A stretch of 64,000 nt of DNA. It comes from Candidatus Wallbacteria bacterium. GTDB taxonomy: Bacteria > Muiribacteriota > JAQTZZ01. The stretch lies in assembly GCA_028687545.1 (NCBI GenBank), contig JAQTZZ010000003.1, positions 107,261-171,260 on the forward strand, read 5' to 3'. The notes beneath the pieces are model-generated. The model worked only from the letters and a program-made list of their open reading frames with translations, was not told the origin of the DNA and made no database searches. Below, in pieces: positions 8,582 through 17,871 of the stretch (positions are counted from its first letter, which is position 1; every line of letters starts with the position of its first letter). Both the position numbers and the translations under genes were made by a program.

Positions 8582-11500
8582 GGCGCTTTTACATACCAAG
8601 GAGTAGTGTCCTCCCCGGGATCAGTTGTAATCCTCAACTGGTTTGTTCCGTCAGACGCATTCATGGTGTAAATATCTGTGTTGCCGTTGCGGTCTGAGCT
8701 GAAAACGACCTTTTTTCCGTCAATGGAATAGCATGGAGACTGCTCATTGTAAGGTGAGTTGGTCAGGCAATTGGCATTGGTGCCGTCTGTGTTCATCGTA
8801 TAGATCTGATATTTCCCGGAGCCATTGCCATTGGTGCAGTAGAGGATCTTACTCTCGTCAGTAGAATACATCGGTGTGACATTGTCGACCTTATTCGTGT
8901 AAGTGAGCTGAGTCTGGTTGCCGCCGCTTGAAGTCATAGTAAAGATCTCATTGCTGCCGTCACGGTCTGAACTGAAAACTATCATGGTTCCGCTCGGGGA
9001 AAATCTTGGAGTAGTATCATTGCCAGCGATGTTTGTGAGCTTGGTGGAACCTGTGCCGTCGGCGTTCATGGTAAAGATCTCCGGATTTACAGGCATTGTG
9101 ATCACTGCTGAGACATAGGCGATCTTGGACCCGTCAAACGAATAAGCTCCCATGCCGTCGGCAGCACCCGGATTGTTGGTCATGTTCTGCTGGTTTGTGC
9201 CGTCAATGTTCATTTTAAAGAGCTCGTAGTTGTATGTGCCGAGATCTCTGGAAAAGATAATGCTGGTTCCGGCCCGCGAGACACAAGGCATCAGGTCGTT
9301 CTGAGTATTGTTCGTGAGCCTGGTCACATTGGTGCCGTCATCATTCATGATGTAGATCTCGAGATTGCTGGTGCCCCCGTCGCGGCTGGAACAAAAGACA
9401 ATCCTTTCTTTGGCGACTGTGACGATTGTGACATTGAAATCCGCTGTAACTGTGACACCGCTTTCAACATAAGTGTTTCTCAATACTGCAGTCCCGGCAG
9501 ATGACGGGGCTTCGTAGTTTCCCGCAATGATGGCGCCGTTACCGTTTACAAGCTTCCAGGTTCCTGTGGTCACGACTTTGGTCGAACCGTCAGAATAAAC
9601 TGCAGTGACAGTGATATTGCTCAGCGCATATTTGGAATTAATCTGAACCTCTGTCGAATTCGGAGTGAGCGTCAAACCCACCAGCTTGAAATTGTTGACT
9701 GCAAACACAATCGATTCTCCTGGAGTGCCGTCTGCCTTTCCATCATTAGGTAGAATTCTCACCCTTACGTTCGGTTCATTGGTCTTGATGTCCTGGAATG
9801 ATCCCCAGGTGATTTTTTTACCTGTGCCTGGAGCGATCCCGGTTGTAGTGCCTGAGACGTTGTTGCTCTGTATGTAGTTTGTACCGCCATTCTTGGAGTA
9901 ATAGAAAGTGATCTTGCAGGGGTCATTATCAGCATCCGTCAGGTTGTATGTAACTTCGATGCTGTCGGAATTCCCGCTTGTAGTAACAGTATTGACTGCT
10001 GGAGGAGTGTTTCCGTTGTTGACGGCAAACACGGCTGAATAACCGGGAACTCCGTCCACTTTTCCATCATTAGGCAGGACCATGATTTTAACATTCGGCT
10101 CATTGGTGGTGACGTCTGCTGTGGAATTCCAGGTAAAAGCGTGATTCGGACCTGGAGTAAGGTTCGTTGTCGGCCCGAAGACGCTGCCGCTCTGAGTATA
10201 AGTAGTACCGCCATCCTTACTGTATTTGAACACAATGCTGCATTTGTCATTCTCGGCATCTGCCAGGTCAAATGTAACCTGGATGCTCCCTGAGTTTCCG
10301 ACTACATTGACATTGCTGGATACAGGCGGGTTGTTGAGCGGACCGCCGTTCAGCACCTGGAACACTCCTGATTCTCCGGCAGTGCCGTCCTGAACTCCAT
10401 CGTTGGGCAGTATCTTGACTTTGACATTGATCTCATTAGTGGCAATGTCCAGGTTGGATTTCCAGCCGATGGTTTTCCCGGTTCCTGGTACAATGCCGGT
10501 GGTTGCACCGTTCAAATTGTTGCTCAGGACATAGGTCGTGCCGCCATTCTTGGAAAAATAGAATTTAATGCTGCAGGCATTGTTTTCATTGTCTGCCAGA
10601 TTGTAGGAAATCGTGATCTCTCCGCTGTTGCCCTGATTCGATACGCTGGTGGCCACCGGAGGACTGTTGTTCAGCGTGGTGACAAGCAGCACCTGCGAAG
10701 GAACGCCTTCTGTTCCGACCCCATTTACAGCAGTGACGGTGATTTGATATTGAGTGTTTGGATTCAGGCCGGTAATTACGACTTCGTTAGAATTTCCTAC
10801 AGTGGAATAGAGGACGCCGTTAACATAGACTTTGTAGCCTGTAGCACCGGTCACAGAATTCCAGTCGAGAGTAAACGAATTTCCGGTAATATTTGAGGAA
10901 GCGAGTCCAGTCGGTGGAGGCAGCAGGGTTCTGACTGTCAGGACAGCTTTGTCACCCTCGCTGCTGGCGGTCAGGCCGCAGACCTCCATCCTGTATGAAG
11001 TGTCCGGCTGCAGGCCTGAAATGCTCTTGGAAAGGGCGTTCAGATTCTGGACCACCAGAACTCCGTCCCGGTAGATATTGTATCCGGTCGCGCTGGCGAC
11101 AGCGTTCCAGCTCAAAGTAAAGGATGAGTCGGTCAGCATGCTGGCTGCGAGACCAGCAGGAGGTGCCAGTCTGGTCAGGACTGTGATGGGAGAGGACTTG
11201 GCTGATTCTCCATACGTGTTCGACGCCGTGACCTGTACATTATAGGAAGTATTGGCGGTAAGCCCGGTCAGGGACGCATTGGCAAAGACCAGATCCGACA
11301 TGGTCAGGACATTGTCAAGGTAAACCGAGTATTTCGTAGCTCCAGTGGACTTGTTCCAGGCCAGTTTGAACCCGCTCGAGGTCACTTCAGTGGCAGCAAG
11401 TCCGGTAGGCGGTTCGGGCGGAAAATGCTGTTCAGGCAGAGTCTTTACATTGATCTCGGCTTTCTGGCTCTCACCATTGCTGTTCACAGCTGAAACAGCC

Positions 11501-12060
11501 ATCACATAGGTTGTATCAGCAGTGAGTCCGTTGACTTCCTTGGAGGTTCCTGCGACATTGTCGGCCAGCAGAGAGTTGTTTTTATAGATCTTGTAGTACA
11601 GAGCTTTGTCCACCGGATTCCAGTTGAGCATGAAACTGGCAGTAGTGATATTGAGAGCGGCTAGACCGGTCGGGGCTCCGGGTGGATTGGCGCCTGGAGT
11701 CCTCACGATGAAAGGCGATGAAAGGGAGCTTTCTCCCCGCTGGTTTTCTGAACTCACCTGCATCACATAATTGACTTCCTTGGTCAGACCCGTGATATTA
11801 AGCAGATTGTCAAAAACGAAGGCTTTGTATAACTTCCCGTCTTTGTAAACCCTGTATTTATCCGCTCCCGGTGTTTTATACCAGATAAGCTTAAAACTGG
11901 TGGTGGTAAGGTCATCCGCTTTGAGTACAGTCGGTACTCCAGGCAGCTCGGTCAGGACGAGGCCCCCGATCTCTTTCCCCTGGCAGCCGGAAAAAACGGC
12001 AATAAAAACCGTCAAAACGGCCATTATCGATAGAAAAACACTGAAATCAATTTTTTTCAT
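8578..12060 (-). CDS. Giant lipoprotein: FN3 repeats plus TolB-like beta-propeller
   Basis: This 1160-residue protein starts with a lipoprotein signal (lipobox SGC, Cys26). Then come five fibronectin type III repeats (about residues 42-465; each has a W near its start and a TxY motif near its end). Three near-identical beta-sandwich repeats of about 105 residues follow (about 468-790; marks CSIKFYFSKNGGTTY, CSIVFKYSKDGGTTY, CKITFYYSKNGGTNY). Then come a Big_2-like domain (about 793-880) and a C-terminal PD40/TolB-type propeller (885-1160) with repeated EIYTMN/EIFTMN blades. It is probably displayed on the outer membrane or exported. The propeller's wording (numbers of events, NADGT) is typical of WD40-like Pd40 proteins; the ligand is unknown. 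Its stop overlaps the convergent dehydrogenase stop by four bases, with no room for a terminator. Confidence 0.88.
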   Translation of the reverse strand: MKKIDFSVFLSIMAVLTVFIAVFSGCQGKEIGGLVLTELPGVPTVLKADDLTTTSFKLIWYKTPGADKYRVYKDGKLYKAFVFDNLLNITGLTKEVNYVMQVSSENQRGESSLSSPFIVRTPGANPPGAPTGLAALNITTASFMLNWNPVDKALYYKIYKNNSLLADNVAGTSKEVNGLTADTTYVMAVSAVNSNGESQKAEINVKTLPEQHFPPEPPTGLAATEVTSSGFKLAWNKSTGATKYSVYLDNVLTMSDLVFANASLTGLTANTSYNVQVTASNTYGESAKSSPITVLTRLAPPAGLAASMLTDSSFTLSWNAVASATGYNIYRDGVLVVQNLNALSKSISGLQPDTSYRMEVCGLTASSEGDKAVLTVRTLLPPPTGLASSNITGNSFTLDWNSVTGATGYKVYVNGVLYSTVGNSNEVVITGLNPNTQYQITVTAVNGVGTEGVPSQVLLVTTLNNSPPVATSVSNQGNSGEITISYNLADNENNACSIKFYFSKNGGTTYVLSNNLNGATTGIVPGTGKTIGWKSNLDIATNEINVKVKILPNDGVQDGTAGESGVFQVLNGGPLNNPPVSSNVNVVGNSGSIQVTFDLADAENDKCSIVFKYSKDGGTTYTQSGSVFGPTTNLTPGPNHAFTWNSTADVTTNEPNVKIMVLPNDGKVDGVPGYSAVFAVNNGNTPPAVNTVTTSGNSDSIEVTYNLTDADNDPCKITFYYSKNGGTNYIQSNNVSGTTTGIAPGTGKKITWGSFQDIKTNEPNVRVRILPNDGKADGTPGESIVFAVNNFKLVGLTLTPNSTEVQINSKYALSNITVTAVYSDGSTKVVTTGTWKLVNGNGAIIAGNYEAPSSAGTAVLRNTYVESGVTVTADFNVTIVTVAKERIVFCSSRDGGTSNLEIYIMNDDGTNVTRLTNNTQNDLMPCVSRAGTSIIFSRDLGTYNYELFKMNIDGTNQQNMTNNPGAADGMGAYSFDGSKIAYVSAVITMPVNPEIFTMNADGTGSTKLTNIAGNDTTPRFSPSGTMIVFSSDRDGSNEIFTMTSSGGNQTQLTYTNKVDNVTPMYSTDESKILYCTNGNGSGKYQIYTMNTDGTNANCLTNSPYNEQSPCYSIDGKKVVFSSDRNGNTDIYTMNASDGTNQLRITTDPGEDTTPWYVKAP

Positions 12061-12141
12061 AACAAAAAAGGGCGCTCTCGCAGACTTTGGAGGCTCTTTG
12101 AAATAGATTCGGCAGAAGAGATGATTTATTTACGACCTGTG

Positions 12142-14214
12142 TTAAACCTTCCTGCCCCGCCTCAGGATGTCAAGCACCCTGTCGTGAGGTATCGAAGGGC
12201 AGAAACGGCCTGAACGTCCGTCCATGCCGTTTGAGCAGAAAATTGCGTTCAAAACAGCTTCTTCGGTAGCTTCGATCACTGCTTCGTAAAAAGAATTGAT
12301 CTGGGAAATGCTCAGGAATTTCATTGTCTGATAATGGCTCTTACCCCTGGCCTCCCGGTAAAAACGGTTACCCGTGGAAAAGGCGATGATGATTTCACCG
12401 CTGGTAGTGGCTGCGTGTGAACCTACCCGGCCCAGCCCTAAGGCAGCCCTCTTGCAGATCCGGTTGAGCTGTCCGGCGATCAGTGGAGCGTCGGTGGCGA
12501 TTACCACGATGATCGACCCATAGCTGTAGTTTCGCCGGATCTCCTGTTCGTATAGTTTGTCCAATTCCCTTCCGACTACCGCTCCATCGATGGTCAGGTT
12601 GCGCATGTTGCCGAAATTCGAAAGCACCAGTACACCGATAGTGTAGCCCCCTTCCTCGATGGGGAGCATCCGCGAACTGCTGCCGATGCCGCCTGCGAAA
12701 TCGAATGTGGTCATACCGGTTCCCGCTCCGATCGAGCCCTGAATCACAGGGCCGCCTTTAGCCCGGTTGAGAGCTCTGATTGCGTCGTTGGGAGTAGTGC
12801 GCTTGACCCGCACATCGTGCAGGAATGAGTCATCAGTTTCTCCGACTACGGGTATGATCACATCTGAAATCGTGCCAAGCCCGGAATATTTAGAAGTCAT
12901 ATACGATACTATTCCTGTATGAACTTCACCTACAGACATGGTGTTGGTGAGCACAATCGGGGATTCGATCCATCCCCATTCCATCACCTGGTTGAGACCG
13001 ATCATTTCACCGATTCCATTGAGCACGAAACCGCCTGCCACAAACGGATGTTCATAGATGTTGCCTTCAGTAGGAAGAATTGCAGTCACACCAGTCCGGA
13101 CAGAAGTGAGTTCAGCTGAACCCGGAATTTCCACATTGTCCTCGACATAGGTCAAATGCCCTACCTTCACACCCTTGACATCAGTGATGGCATTGAATTT
13201 ACCGGTCGGAAAGATTCCGATTTCAAGTCCCAGTTCCCTGACTGTAGATCTGGGAGGAAGCAGTTTGCGCGCCTTGAATGGCGGTTTGGGGCTGTATGTG
13301 AAATAAATCTTGTAGCGCTGTTTTGCGGACTGGATGATGGATCTGATCACAAAGCGGAAGTCCATCCCTTTGCTTAGAAAATATTTATAATATTCACTTT
13401 CCGGAAAGAGTGAAGGCATGGGATTGAAATTTACGAAATAAAGTTCTCCCTCATCATTTCTGATGAAGATTATTTCGCCGAAATCGCTTGCAGCCAGGGA
13501 TTTGAAGATATCCACGGCCAAAGTATTCAGACGGGGTTCCAGTTCCGTGAGGTCAGGCAGTTTCTTCTTACGCCCGCTGGACAGCTCCGAGAAATTGATG
13601 GCTGTAATTGCCTTTTCCATTCCTTCGATCACCAGCACCCGGATTTTCCTGCCTCTGATGAATGACTCCAGCACAAGACCTTCGGGATGCCTGCTGAGCA
13701 TGCGTCTGATCTTTTCCCGGTATTTTTTGGGGTTATCCACTAAAATGTCTCTCTTGATGTCTGGAGCGAGGTCCAGTTTATGAGGCTTGATCAAAACCGG
13801 AAAATCGATTTCCCCCCTGATCTTCTGCCCCGGGTCCTTGACGTAGAGTGTATCAGGGACAAGGACTTTGTGGCTGCTGGAGATGCTCTGAAAAAGGAAG
13901 CTGGAAAAACTGATGTGAAAAGTATTGGAATTGCTGCCGATGTAAGGAATACCCTGCTGTTCAAACAGGGAAGGATAAAAAGCCATCTGGGTCTTATTGC
14001 GATTCCCGTCGGCCAGGTTGAAAATCATGTCCGGCTCGGTGGAGAGAATTTTCTCGGCAATGAAGTCGGGTTTCCCGGAAACTTCGATTGGCACAGGTGT
14101 GTCACCCAGTTCCCTGATCACAGTGGAAATTTCATCAATGAATATTTCTTCATAGTCTTTTCTGAATTGAGGTGAATCTTCGCGAGGGAGATTATATGCA
14201 ACAGCGATTCTCAT
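12142..14214 (-). CDS. Fusion of ATP-grasp (D-Ala-D-Ala ligase-like) domain with DmpA/P1-family aminopeptidase
   Basis: The 690-residue protein joins two enzymes that usually stand apart. Residues 1-310 are a D-Ala-D-Ala-ligase-type ATP-grasp domain (FNLADG near 65; LIKPHKL near 142). Its metal-binding loop reads VNFNPMP at 261-267 where active ligases have a glutamate or aspartate, so ligase activity may be weak or lost. Residues 335-690 are a DmpA/P1 peptidase of family S58, an N-terminal-nucleophile hydrolase that cuts itself; the GAGTGM (496-501) and GGIGSSSR (508-515) segments mark the autocleavage region. DmpA enzymes release N-terminal amino acids, including D-residues and beta-residues. 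I chose ATG 14214 over an upstream ATG because AAGGAG precedes it. Two ATP-grasp ligases diverge from it. Confidence 0.88.
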   Translation of the reverse strand: MRIAVAYNLPREDSPQFRKDYEEIFIDEISTVIRELGDTPVPIEVSGKPDFIAEKILSTEPDMIFNLADGNRNKTQMAFYPSLFEQQGIPYIGSNSNTFHISFSSFLFQSISSSHKVLVPDTLYVKDPGQKIRGEIDFPVLIKPHKLDLAPDIKRDILVDNPKKYREKIRRMLSRHPEGLVLESFIRGRKIRVLVIEGMEKAITAINFSELSSGRKKKLPDLTELEPRLNTLAVDIFKSLAASDFGEIIFIRNDEGELYFVNFNPMPSLFPESEYYKYFLSKGMDFRFVIRSIIQSAKQRYKIYFTYSPKPPFKARKLLPPRSTVRELGLEIGIFPTGKFNAITDVKGVKVGHLTYVEDNVEIPGSAELTSVRTGVTAILPTEGNIYEHPFVAGGFVLNGIGEMIGLNQVMEWGWIESPIVLTNTMSVGEVHTGIVSYMTSKYSGLGTISDVIIPVVGETDDSFLHDVRVKRTTPNDAIRALNRAKGGPVIQGSIGAGTGMTTFDFAGGIGSSSRMLPIEEGGYTIGVLVLSNFGNMRNLTIDGAVVGRELDKLYEQEIRRNYSYGSIIVVIATDAPLIAGQLNRICKRAALGLGRVGSHAATTSGEIIIAFSTGNRFYREARGKSHYQTMKFLSISQINSFYEAVIEATEEAVLNAIFCSNGMDGRSGRFCPSIPHDRVLDILRRGRKV

Positions 14215-14402
14215 GAGAACTCCTTGGTGATGCAAATTGCTGCGTTGGTATAATATTCTTCTATTAATTCGAGTTTTGCAAGTGCCGGGAACCAGTTCTG
14301 AAAGTGGCAGTAGTATTTCTCAAAAAACCAAAAAAATTATTGCTTTTTTTCACCCGATAAATTAGCCTCATTATCAAAACAGAGCAGTGGAGAAAAAGAA
14401 TT

Positions 14403-15380
14403 GTGAAGATAGGCATGACCTATGATCTCAAGGATGATTATGTTGCAGAAGGCTGGAGCGACGAAGATGCAGCCGAATTCGACAGTGTTGAGACTGTCGA
14501 GGCCATTGACGCCTCTCTCAAGAAACTTGGACATAAAACTGACAGGATAGGACATTTCAAATCACTGGTAAACAGACTGGCCCGCGGTGACAGATGGGAT
14601 CTTGTTTTCAACATTGCAGAAGGCATTTACGGAGTGGGCAGGGAAGCCCAGGTCCCGGCGATTCTCGATGCCTACCAGATACCCTACACTTTTTCCGACA
14701 CTGTGATCATGGCTCTGACCCTGCAGAAAGCCCTCACCAAGTGGGTGGTGCAGGATCTGGGAGTTCCTACTCCCGATTTTGTGGTGGTCAGAAAACTCCT
14801 GGACATAACTCAGGTAAACCTGGCTTACCCGCTTTTTGCGAAACCTGTGGCTGAAGGAACAGGGAAAGGGGTTACCTCTAAATCCAAAATCGCTGATAAA
14901 AAAGAACTGACCACTGCCTGCCGCGAACTGCTGGAGCGCTTCAAGCAGCCTGTACTGATCGAACGCTACCTGCCTGGTCGTGAATTCACTGTGGTGGTGG
15001 TTGGAACAGGCAGCAATTCCCAGGCCCTCGGAGTGATGGAGATCATCCTGAAACCCGTAGCCGAACAGAACGCATATTCCTACCTTAATAAGGAAAATTA
15101 CAAGGAAGTTGTGGAATATGAATTTCCTGAGGATGAAGTGGCTGAAGCGGCCAAGAAACTCGCTGTGCAGGTGCATGTCGGGCTGAACTGCAGGGATTCT
15201 TCCAGATCCGATTTCCGGATGGACGAGCACGGAAATCTTCAGTTCATGGAAATCAACCCGATCGCCGGTCTGCATCCTGTAAATTCGGATATGCCGATCA
15301 TCTGCAACCATTATGGCATAGATTTCGACACTTTGATCAAAATCATCCTGGATTCGGCGATGGAGCGAGTCGTCAAGTGA
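14403..15380 (+). CDS. ATP-grasp ligase, D-Ala-D-Ala ligase family (first of pair)
   Basis: A 325-residue ATP-grasp enzyme starting at GTG. The substrate loop LVFNIAEG near residue 66, the ATP-binding lysines in LFAKPVAEGTGKGV near 147-160, the IERYLPGREFTVVVVG strand near 188, and an intact metal site (FMEINPIAGL near 288) all match the D-alanine ligase superfamily, so it should be active in joining an amino or hydroxy acid to another amine using ATP. Overall sequence is divergent from Ddl of peptidoglycan synthesis. It overlaps the next ligase by four bases (GTGA). It diverges from the ATP-grasp/DmpA fusion, separated by about 190 bases that must hold both promoters. Confidence 0.88.
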   Translation: MKIGMTYDLKDDYVAEGWSDEDAAEFDSVETVEAIDASLKKLGHKTDRIGHFKSLVNRLARGDRWDLVFNIAEGIYGVGREAQVPAILDAYQIPYTFSDTVIMALTLQKALTKWVVQDLGVPTPDFVVVRKLLDITQVNLAYPLFAKPVAEGTGKGVTSKSKIADKKELTTACRELLERFKQPVLIERYLPGREFTVVVVGTGSNSQALGVMEIILKPVAEQNAYSYLNKENYKEVVEYEFPEDEVAEAAKKLAVQVHVGLNCRDSSRSDFRMDEHGNLQFMEINPIAGLHPVNSDMPIICNHYGIDFDTLIKIILDSAMERVVK

Positions 15381-16387
15381 GGAAGCAGGAGAAACTTTCC
15401 GCGCTTATCATTTACAACGAACCAGGAAATGACGCTGCTCTAGATGACAAAGATACACTTGTGCAGGTGGAACATGTTTCCAAAGCCCTGACAGGTCTTG
15501 GAGTCAGAAATGCCTGCCGGGTATTTTCACTTGATTTTCCGGATTTTTCCAGGGAAATCACCAGGGAAAAACCTGATTTCGTGTTTAATCTGGTGGAATC
15601 TCTGGAAAACCGTGACAGCCTGGCTTACATTGTACCGGAGTTCCTGGAAATCCTGGAAATTCCTTACACTGGAGCCAGTTCCCAGAGCATGTACCTCTGC
15701 GGCAACAAACTGCTGATCAAGAAAATTCTCCTCTGCTCTAATATCCCGGCTCCTTCCTGTTTCTGCCTGACTGATCCGATGCTGCAGCACTTCCGAAAAG
15801 GAAGCTATATCTTGAAATCCGTATCTGAACATGCTTCCAGTTCGATCACAGACAATTCCATACTCGATGTCACTGATGCAGACATACTCAGAGGCACTCT
15901 GCTGGAACTCAGAAATAGTAAACATACCGAATATTTCGCTGAGCAGTATATTCCCGGGCGTGAATTCAGCATCTCCCTGATCGGTGATTTCGAGACTGTA
16001 GACTGCTTACCAGTGGTGGAACTGCGCTTCCACAAATATCCGGACGGCAAACCTGAGATTTACTCATATCAGGCAAAATGGGATGAAACTTCCTTCGAAT
16101 ATCAGCATGTTGAGCGTTTGTTCGAACATCCCAAGTCTGATCTCCCCCTGATTGCCAGGATCAAGAAGCTTGCCAGATCATGCTGGACGGCTTTTCATCT
16201 TAAAGGCTATGCCAGAATGGATTTCAGGGTGGATGTGCGCAACCGGCCCTGGCTGATCGATATCAACGTCAATCCCTGCATTTCTCCTGACAGCACATTT
16301 TTCACCGCTTGTGAACAGGCCGGTTATTCTTATCAGGACATGGTGAAAAAGATAGTTAAGATGGCGGTCAGCAGGTCCATTTTTTAA
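15377..16387 (+). CDS. ATP-grasp ligase, D-Ala-D-Ala ligase family (second of pair)
   Basis: A 336-residue ATP-grasp protein whose GTG start overlaps the stop of the preceding ligase. It keeps the FVFNLVESL substrate loop near residue 70, a GREFSISLIGD strand near 196 and a metal-binding region with aspartate and asparagine (LIDINVNPCIS near 294), so catalysis is plausible. It is only distantly similar to its neighbour, which argues for two different substrates and two successive ligation steps rather than a recent duplication. With the ATP-grasp/DmpA fusion on the other strand it forms a three-ligase locus. Confidence 0.86.
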   Translation: MRKQEKLSALIIYNEPGNDAALDDKDTLVQVEHVSKALTGLGVRNACRVFSLDFPDFSREITREKPDFVFNLVESLENRDSLAYIVPEFLEILEIPYTGASSQSMYLCGNKLLIKKILLCSNIPAPSCFCLTDPMLQHFRKGSYILKSVSEHASSSITDNSILDVTDADILRGTLLELRNSKHTEYFAEQYIPGREFSISLIGDFETVDCLPVVELRFHKYPDGKPEIYSYQAKWDETSFEYQHVERLFEHPKSDLPLIARIKKLARSCWTAFHLKGYARMDFRVDVRNRPWLIDINVNPCISPDSTFFTACEQAGYSYQDMVKKIVKMAVSRSIF

Positions 16388-16394
16388 AAAAATA

Positions 16395-16421
16395 TTGCTT
16401 TTTATAGATTTGCTTTATAAT
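16395..16421 (+). promoter_or_regulatory. Promoter of the zinc-ribbon small protein gene
   Basis: TTGCTT at 16395-16400 and a perfect TATAAT at 16416-16421, with a short 15-base spacer. It lies directly after the second ligase stop and 29 bases before the small gene's ATG. Confidence 0.5.
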
Positions 16422-16449
16422 AAATCCCATCCTTTCAGGAGGGAGTAAA

Positions 16450-16602
16450 ATGGAAAAGTGTGAAATCTGCGGAAAGAAGATGATCCTCTGCAAAGAATGT
16501 GAAACAGAGTATTGCCTTGACTGCGATGGCGGGAACAAAACGACCTGCGCTTACTGCCTTGAGGATGATGAAGACGATGATGAAGACAATGACGACGAAT
16601 AG
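16450..16602 (+). CDS. Fifty-residue zinc-ribbon protein with acidic tail
   Basis: A short gene with strong start signals: AGGAGGG eight bases before the ATG, a TATAAT promoter upstream and a hairpin terminator downstream. The protein (50 residues) has four CxxC-type pairs or half-pairs in its first 37 residues (CEIC at 4-7, CKEC at 14-17, CLDC at 22-25, CAYC at 33-36), enough for two zinc sites, followed by a tail made almost only of Asp and Glu. It could bind metal and a basic partner such as a DNA-binding or ribosomal protein. No named family recognised. It does not appear to overlap anything on either strand. Confidence 0.8.
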   Translation: MEKCEICGKKMILCKECETEYCLDCDGGNKTTCAYCLEDDEDDDEDNDDE

Positions 16603-16627
16603 CTGAAAAATCCCGATCACAACTCAC

Positions 16628-16656
16628 AAAAAACACTCCTGAAAAGGGGTGTTTTT
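16628..16656. terminator. Bidirectional intrinsic terminator
   Basis: A stem AAAAACACTCC/GGGGTGTTTTT (one G-U pair) with a short GA-rich loop. It has T-runs in both directions and lies between the convergent zinc-ribbon and thioredoxin-like genes. Confidence 0.85.
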
Positions 16657-16668
16657 ATTTATCCTGCA

Positions 16669-17421
16669 TCAATATTTATCCAGCAGTGCCTGGAATCCTG
16701 ATTGCTCGGCAAGCGGCTCCAGGTCAATGTCTTGCTTGAAATACTGCAGCAACTCTTCAGTGTGGCGCTTCTTAGCCAGGAACAGGGCTTTTTCCAGATT
16801 TTTCAAAGCTTCTTCCGGTCGACCTGCTCTGGATAGTGCGCAGGCAAAGTCATATAGTATTTTCTCATTCTCGCTGCCGGTCAGTTCCACGGCCCTCCGG
16901 TATTTTTCAGCAGCTTTTCCGAATTCCCCGAATTCCATGTAGAAAGAACCGAATTCGCAATATATGGAGCTGTCTTCATGGAGAAACGAGATTTTTTTTG
17001 CCATCTTTTCTTCAAAGAAGTGGAACAGTTTTCCTGAAAATACCTTCCAGGCCTCCTCTCCATCCGAGAATTTCCCCTGGCTGTCGACCAGGATATAATA
17101 AGGCAGTGTTTTCAATCCATATTGCCTTGAAACAGGAGAATCCCAGTCAATTTCTTTGTGAGCTTTCCGGTCGATATTTACAATTGTGATGTAAACGCCG
17201 TGGTTTCCCGCCCCGTAATCCCTGATGAAATTCATCATGTTCTGGCACTTTTCGCTTTTGGGGCTGTAAAACATGAAAAAGCAGTCCTGCCCCCTGCGTG
17301 AAAGTGTGCTGACTTCAATTGTCGTCCCGAAAGATACTTCATTGATTGTTTTATTTTCCTGACAAAAGGCCTGACCAGTCGTGAGCAATCCGGAAAGCAG
17401 CAAGCTAATCAGAATTTTCAT
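16669..17421 (-). CDS. Secreted thioredoxin-like protein with TPR repeats
   Basis: The 250-residue product has a signal peptide (cleavage likely after the QAFCQ region, about residue 20). A thioredoxin fold (about 25-140) follows, then helical TPR-like repeats (about 150-235; a FGKAAEKYRRAVEL and a PEEALKNLEKALFL motif). The usual CxxC active site appears as SEKC in FYSPKSEKC, so the first cysteine is a serine, while the cis-proline loop TLPYYI is kept. It may therefore act as a single-cysteine reductase or isomerase, or as a binding scaffold, rather than a classical disulfide oxidoreductase. It stands alone on the reverse strand before a terminator. Confidence 0.8.
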   Translation of the reverse strand: MKILISLLLSGLLTTGQAFCQENKTINEVSFGTTIEVSTLSRRGQDCFFMFYSPKSEKCQNMMNFIRDYGAGNHGVYITIVNIDRKAHKEIDWDSPVSRQYGLKTLPYYILVDSQGKFSDGEEAWKVFSGKLFHFFEEKMAKKISFLHEDSSIYCEFGSFYMEFGEFGKAAEKYRRAVELTGSENEKILYDFACALSRAGRPEEALKNLEKALFLAKKRHTEELLQYFKQDIDLEPLAEQSGFQALLDKY

Positions 17422-17583
17422 CTTCCAACCTCGCTAAATCAGAAACCAGCTTTGATTAATTTATAGCATATCCCGGGCAATCCGCGAAAGAATATCCTTC
17501 ACACCAGGAGTCATCATGGCCAGAACTTTCCTGTTGGAGTGAAAGATGGTAATATATGGTTGCATTACAAAACGGAGGTAAAG

Positions 17584-17871
17584 ATGGATTTTCCTGCAGA
17601 ACTGAAGAATTTTCTCGACCAGGATGGCAAACTGAAGCAGTGGCCCACCAAGCGCAGCCTGCAGCTTTTAGCCCTGAATCATCTGTATACACAGTTCGAA
17701 GTCGGCAAAAAATATGCGGAATCTGAAGTCAACCAGATCCTCAGGAACAGCCATACTTTTGAAAACCCGGCTCTCCTGCGCAGGGACATGATTGACGCCA
17801 AGCTTCTATACAGGACGAAAGACTGCAAGGAATACTGGATAGAAAAGAAAGAAACTGAAGCCAAGACTTAG
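17584..17871 (+). CDS. DUF2087-like small protein
   Basis: Ninety-five residues. The central pattern (QWPTKRSLQLLALNHLYTQF, then YAESEVNQILRNSHTF, then LLRRDMIDAKLLYR and YW) matches the DUF2087 winged-helix-like family, often found with regulators. The ATG at 17584 is preferred over upstream alternatives because GGAGG lies six bases before it. Its TAG overlaps the GTG of the MscS gene by one base, so the two genes are co-transcribed. Confidence 0.78.
   Translation: MDFPAELKNFLDQDGKLKQWPTKRSLQLLALNHLYTQFEVGKKYAESEVNQILRNSHTFENPALLRRDMIDAKLLYRTKDCKEYWIEKKETEAKT

Noticed and set aside
14562-15311. A 249-codon reverse open frame
   Set aside because: It is antisense to the first ATP-grasp ligase, which has conserved catalytic motifs.
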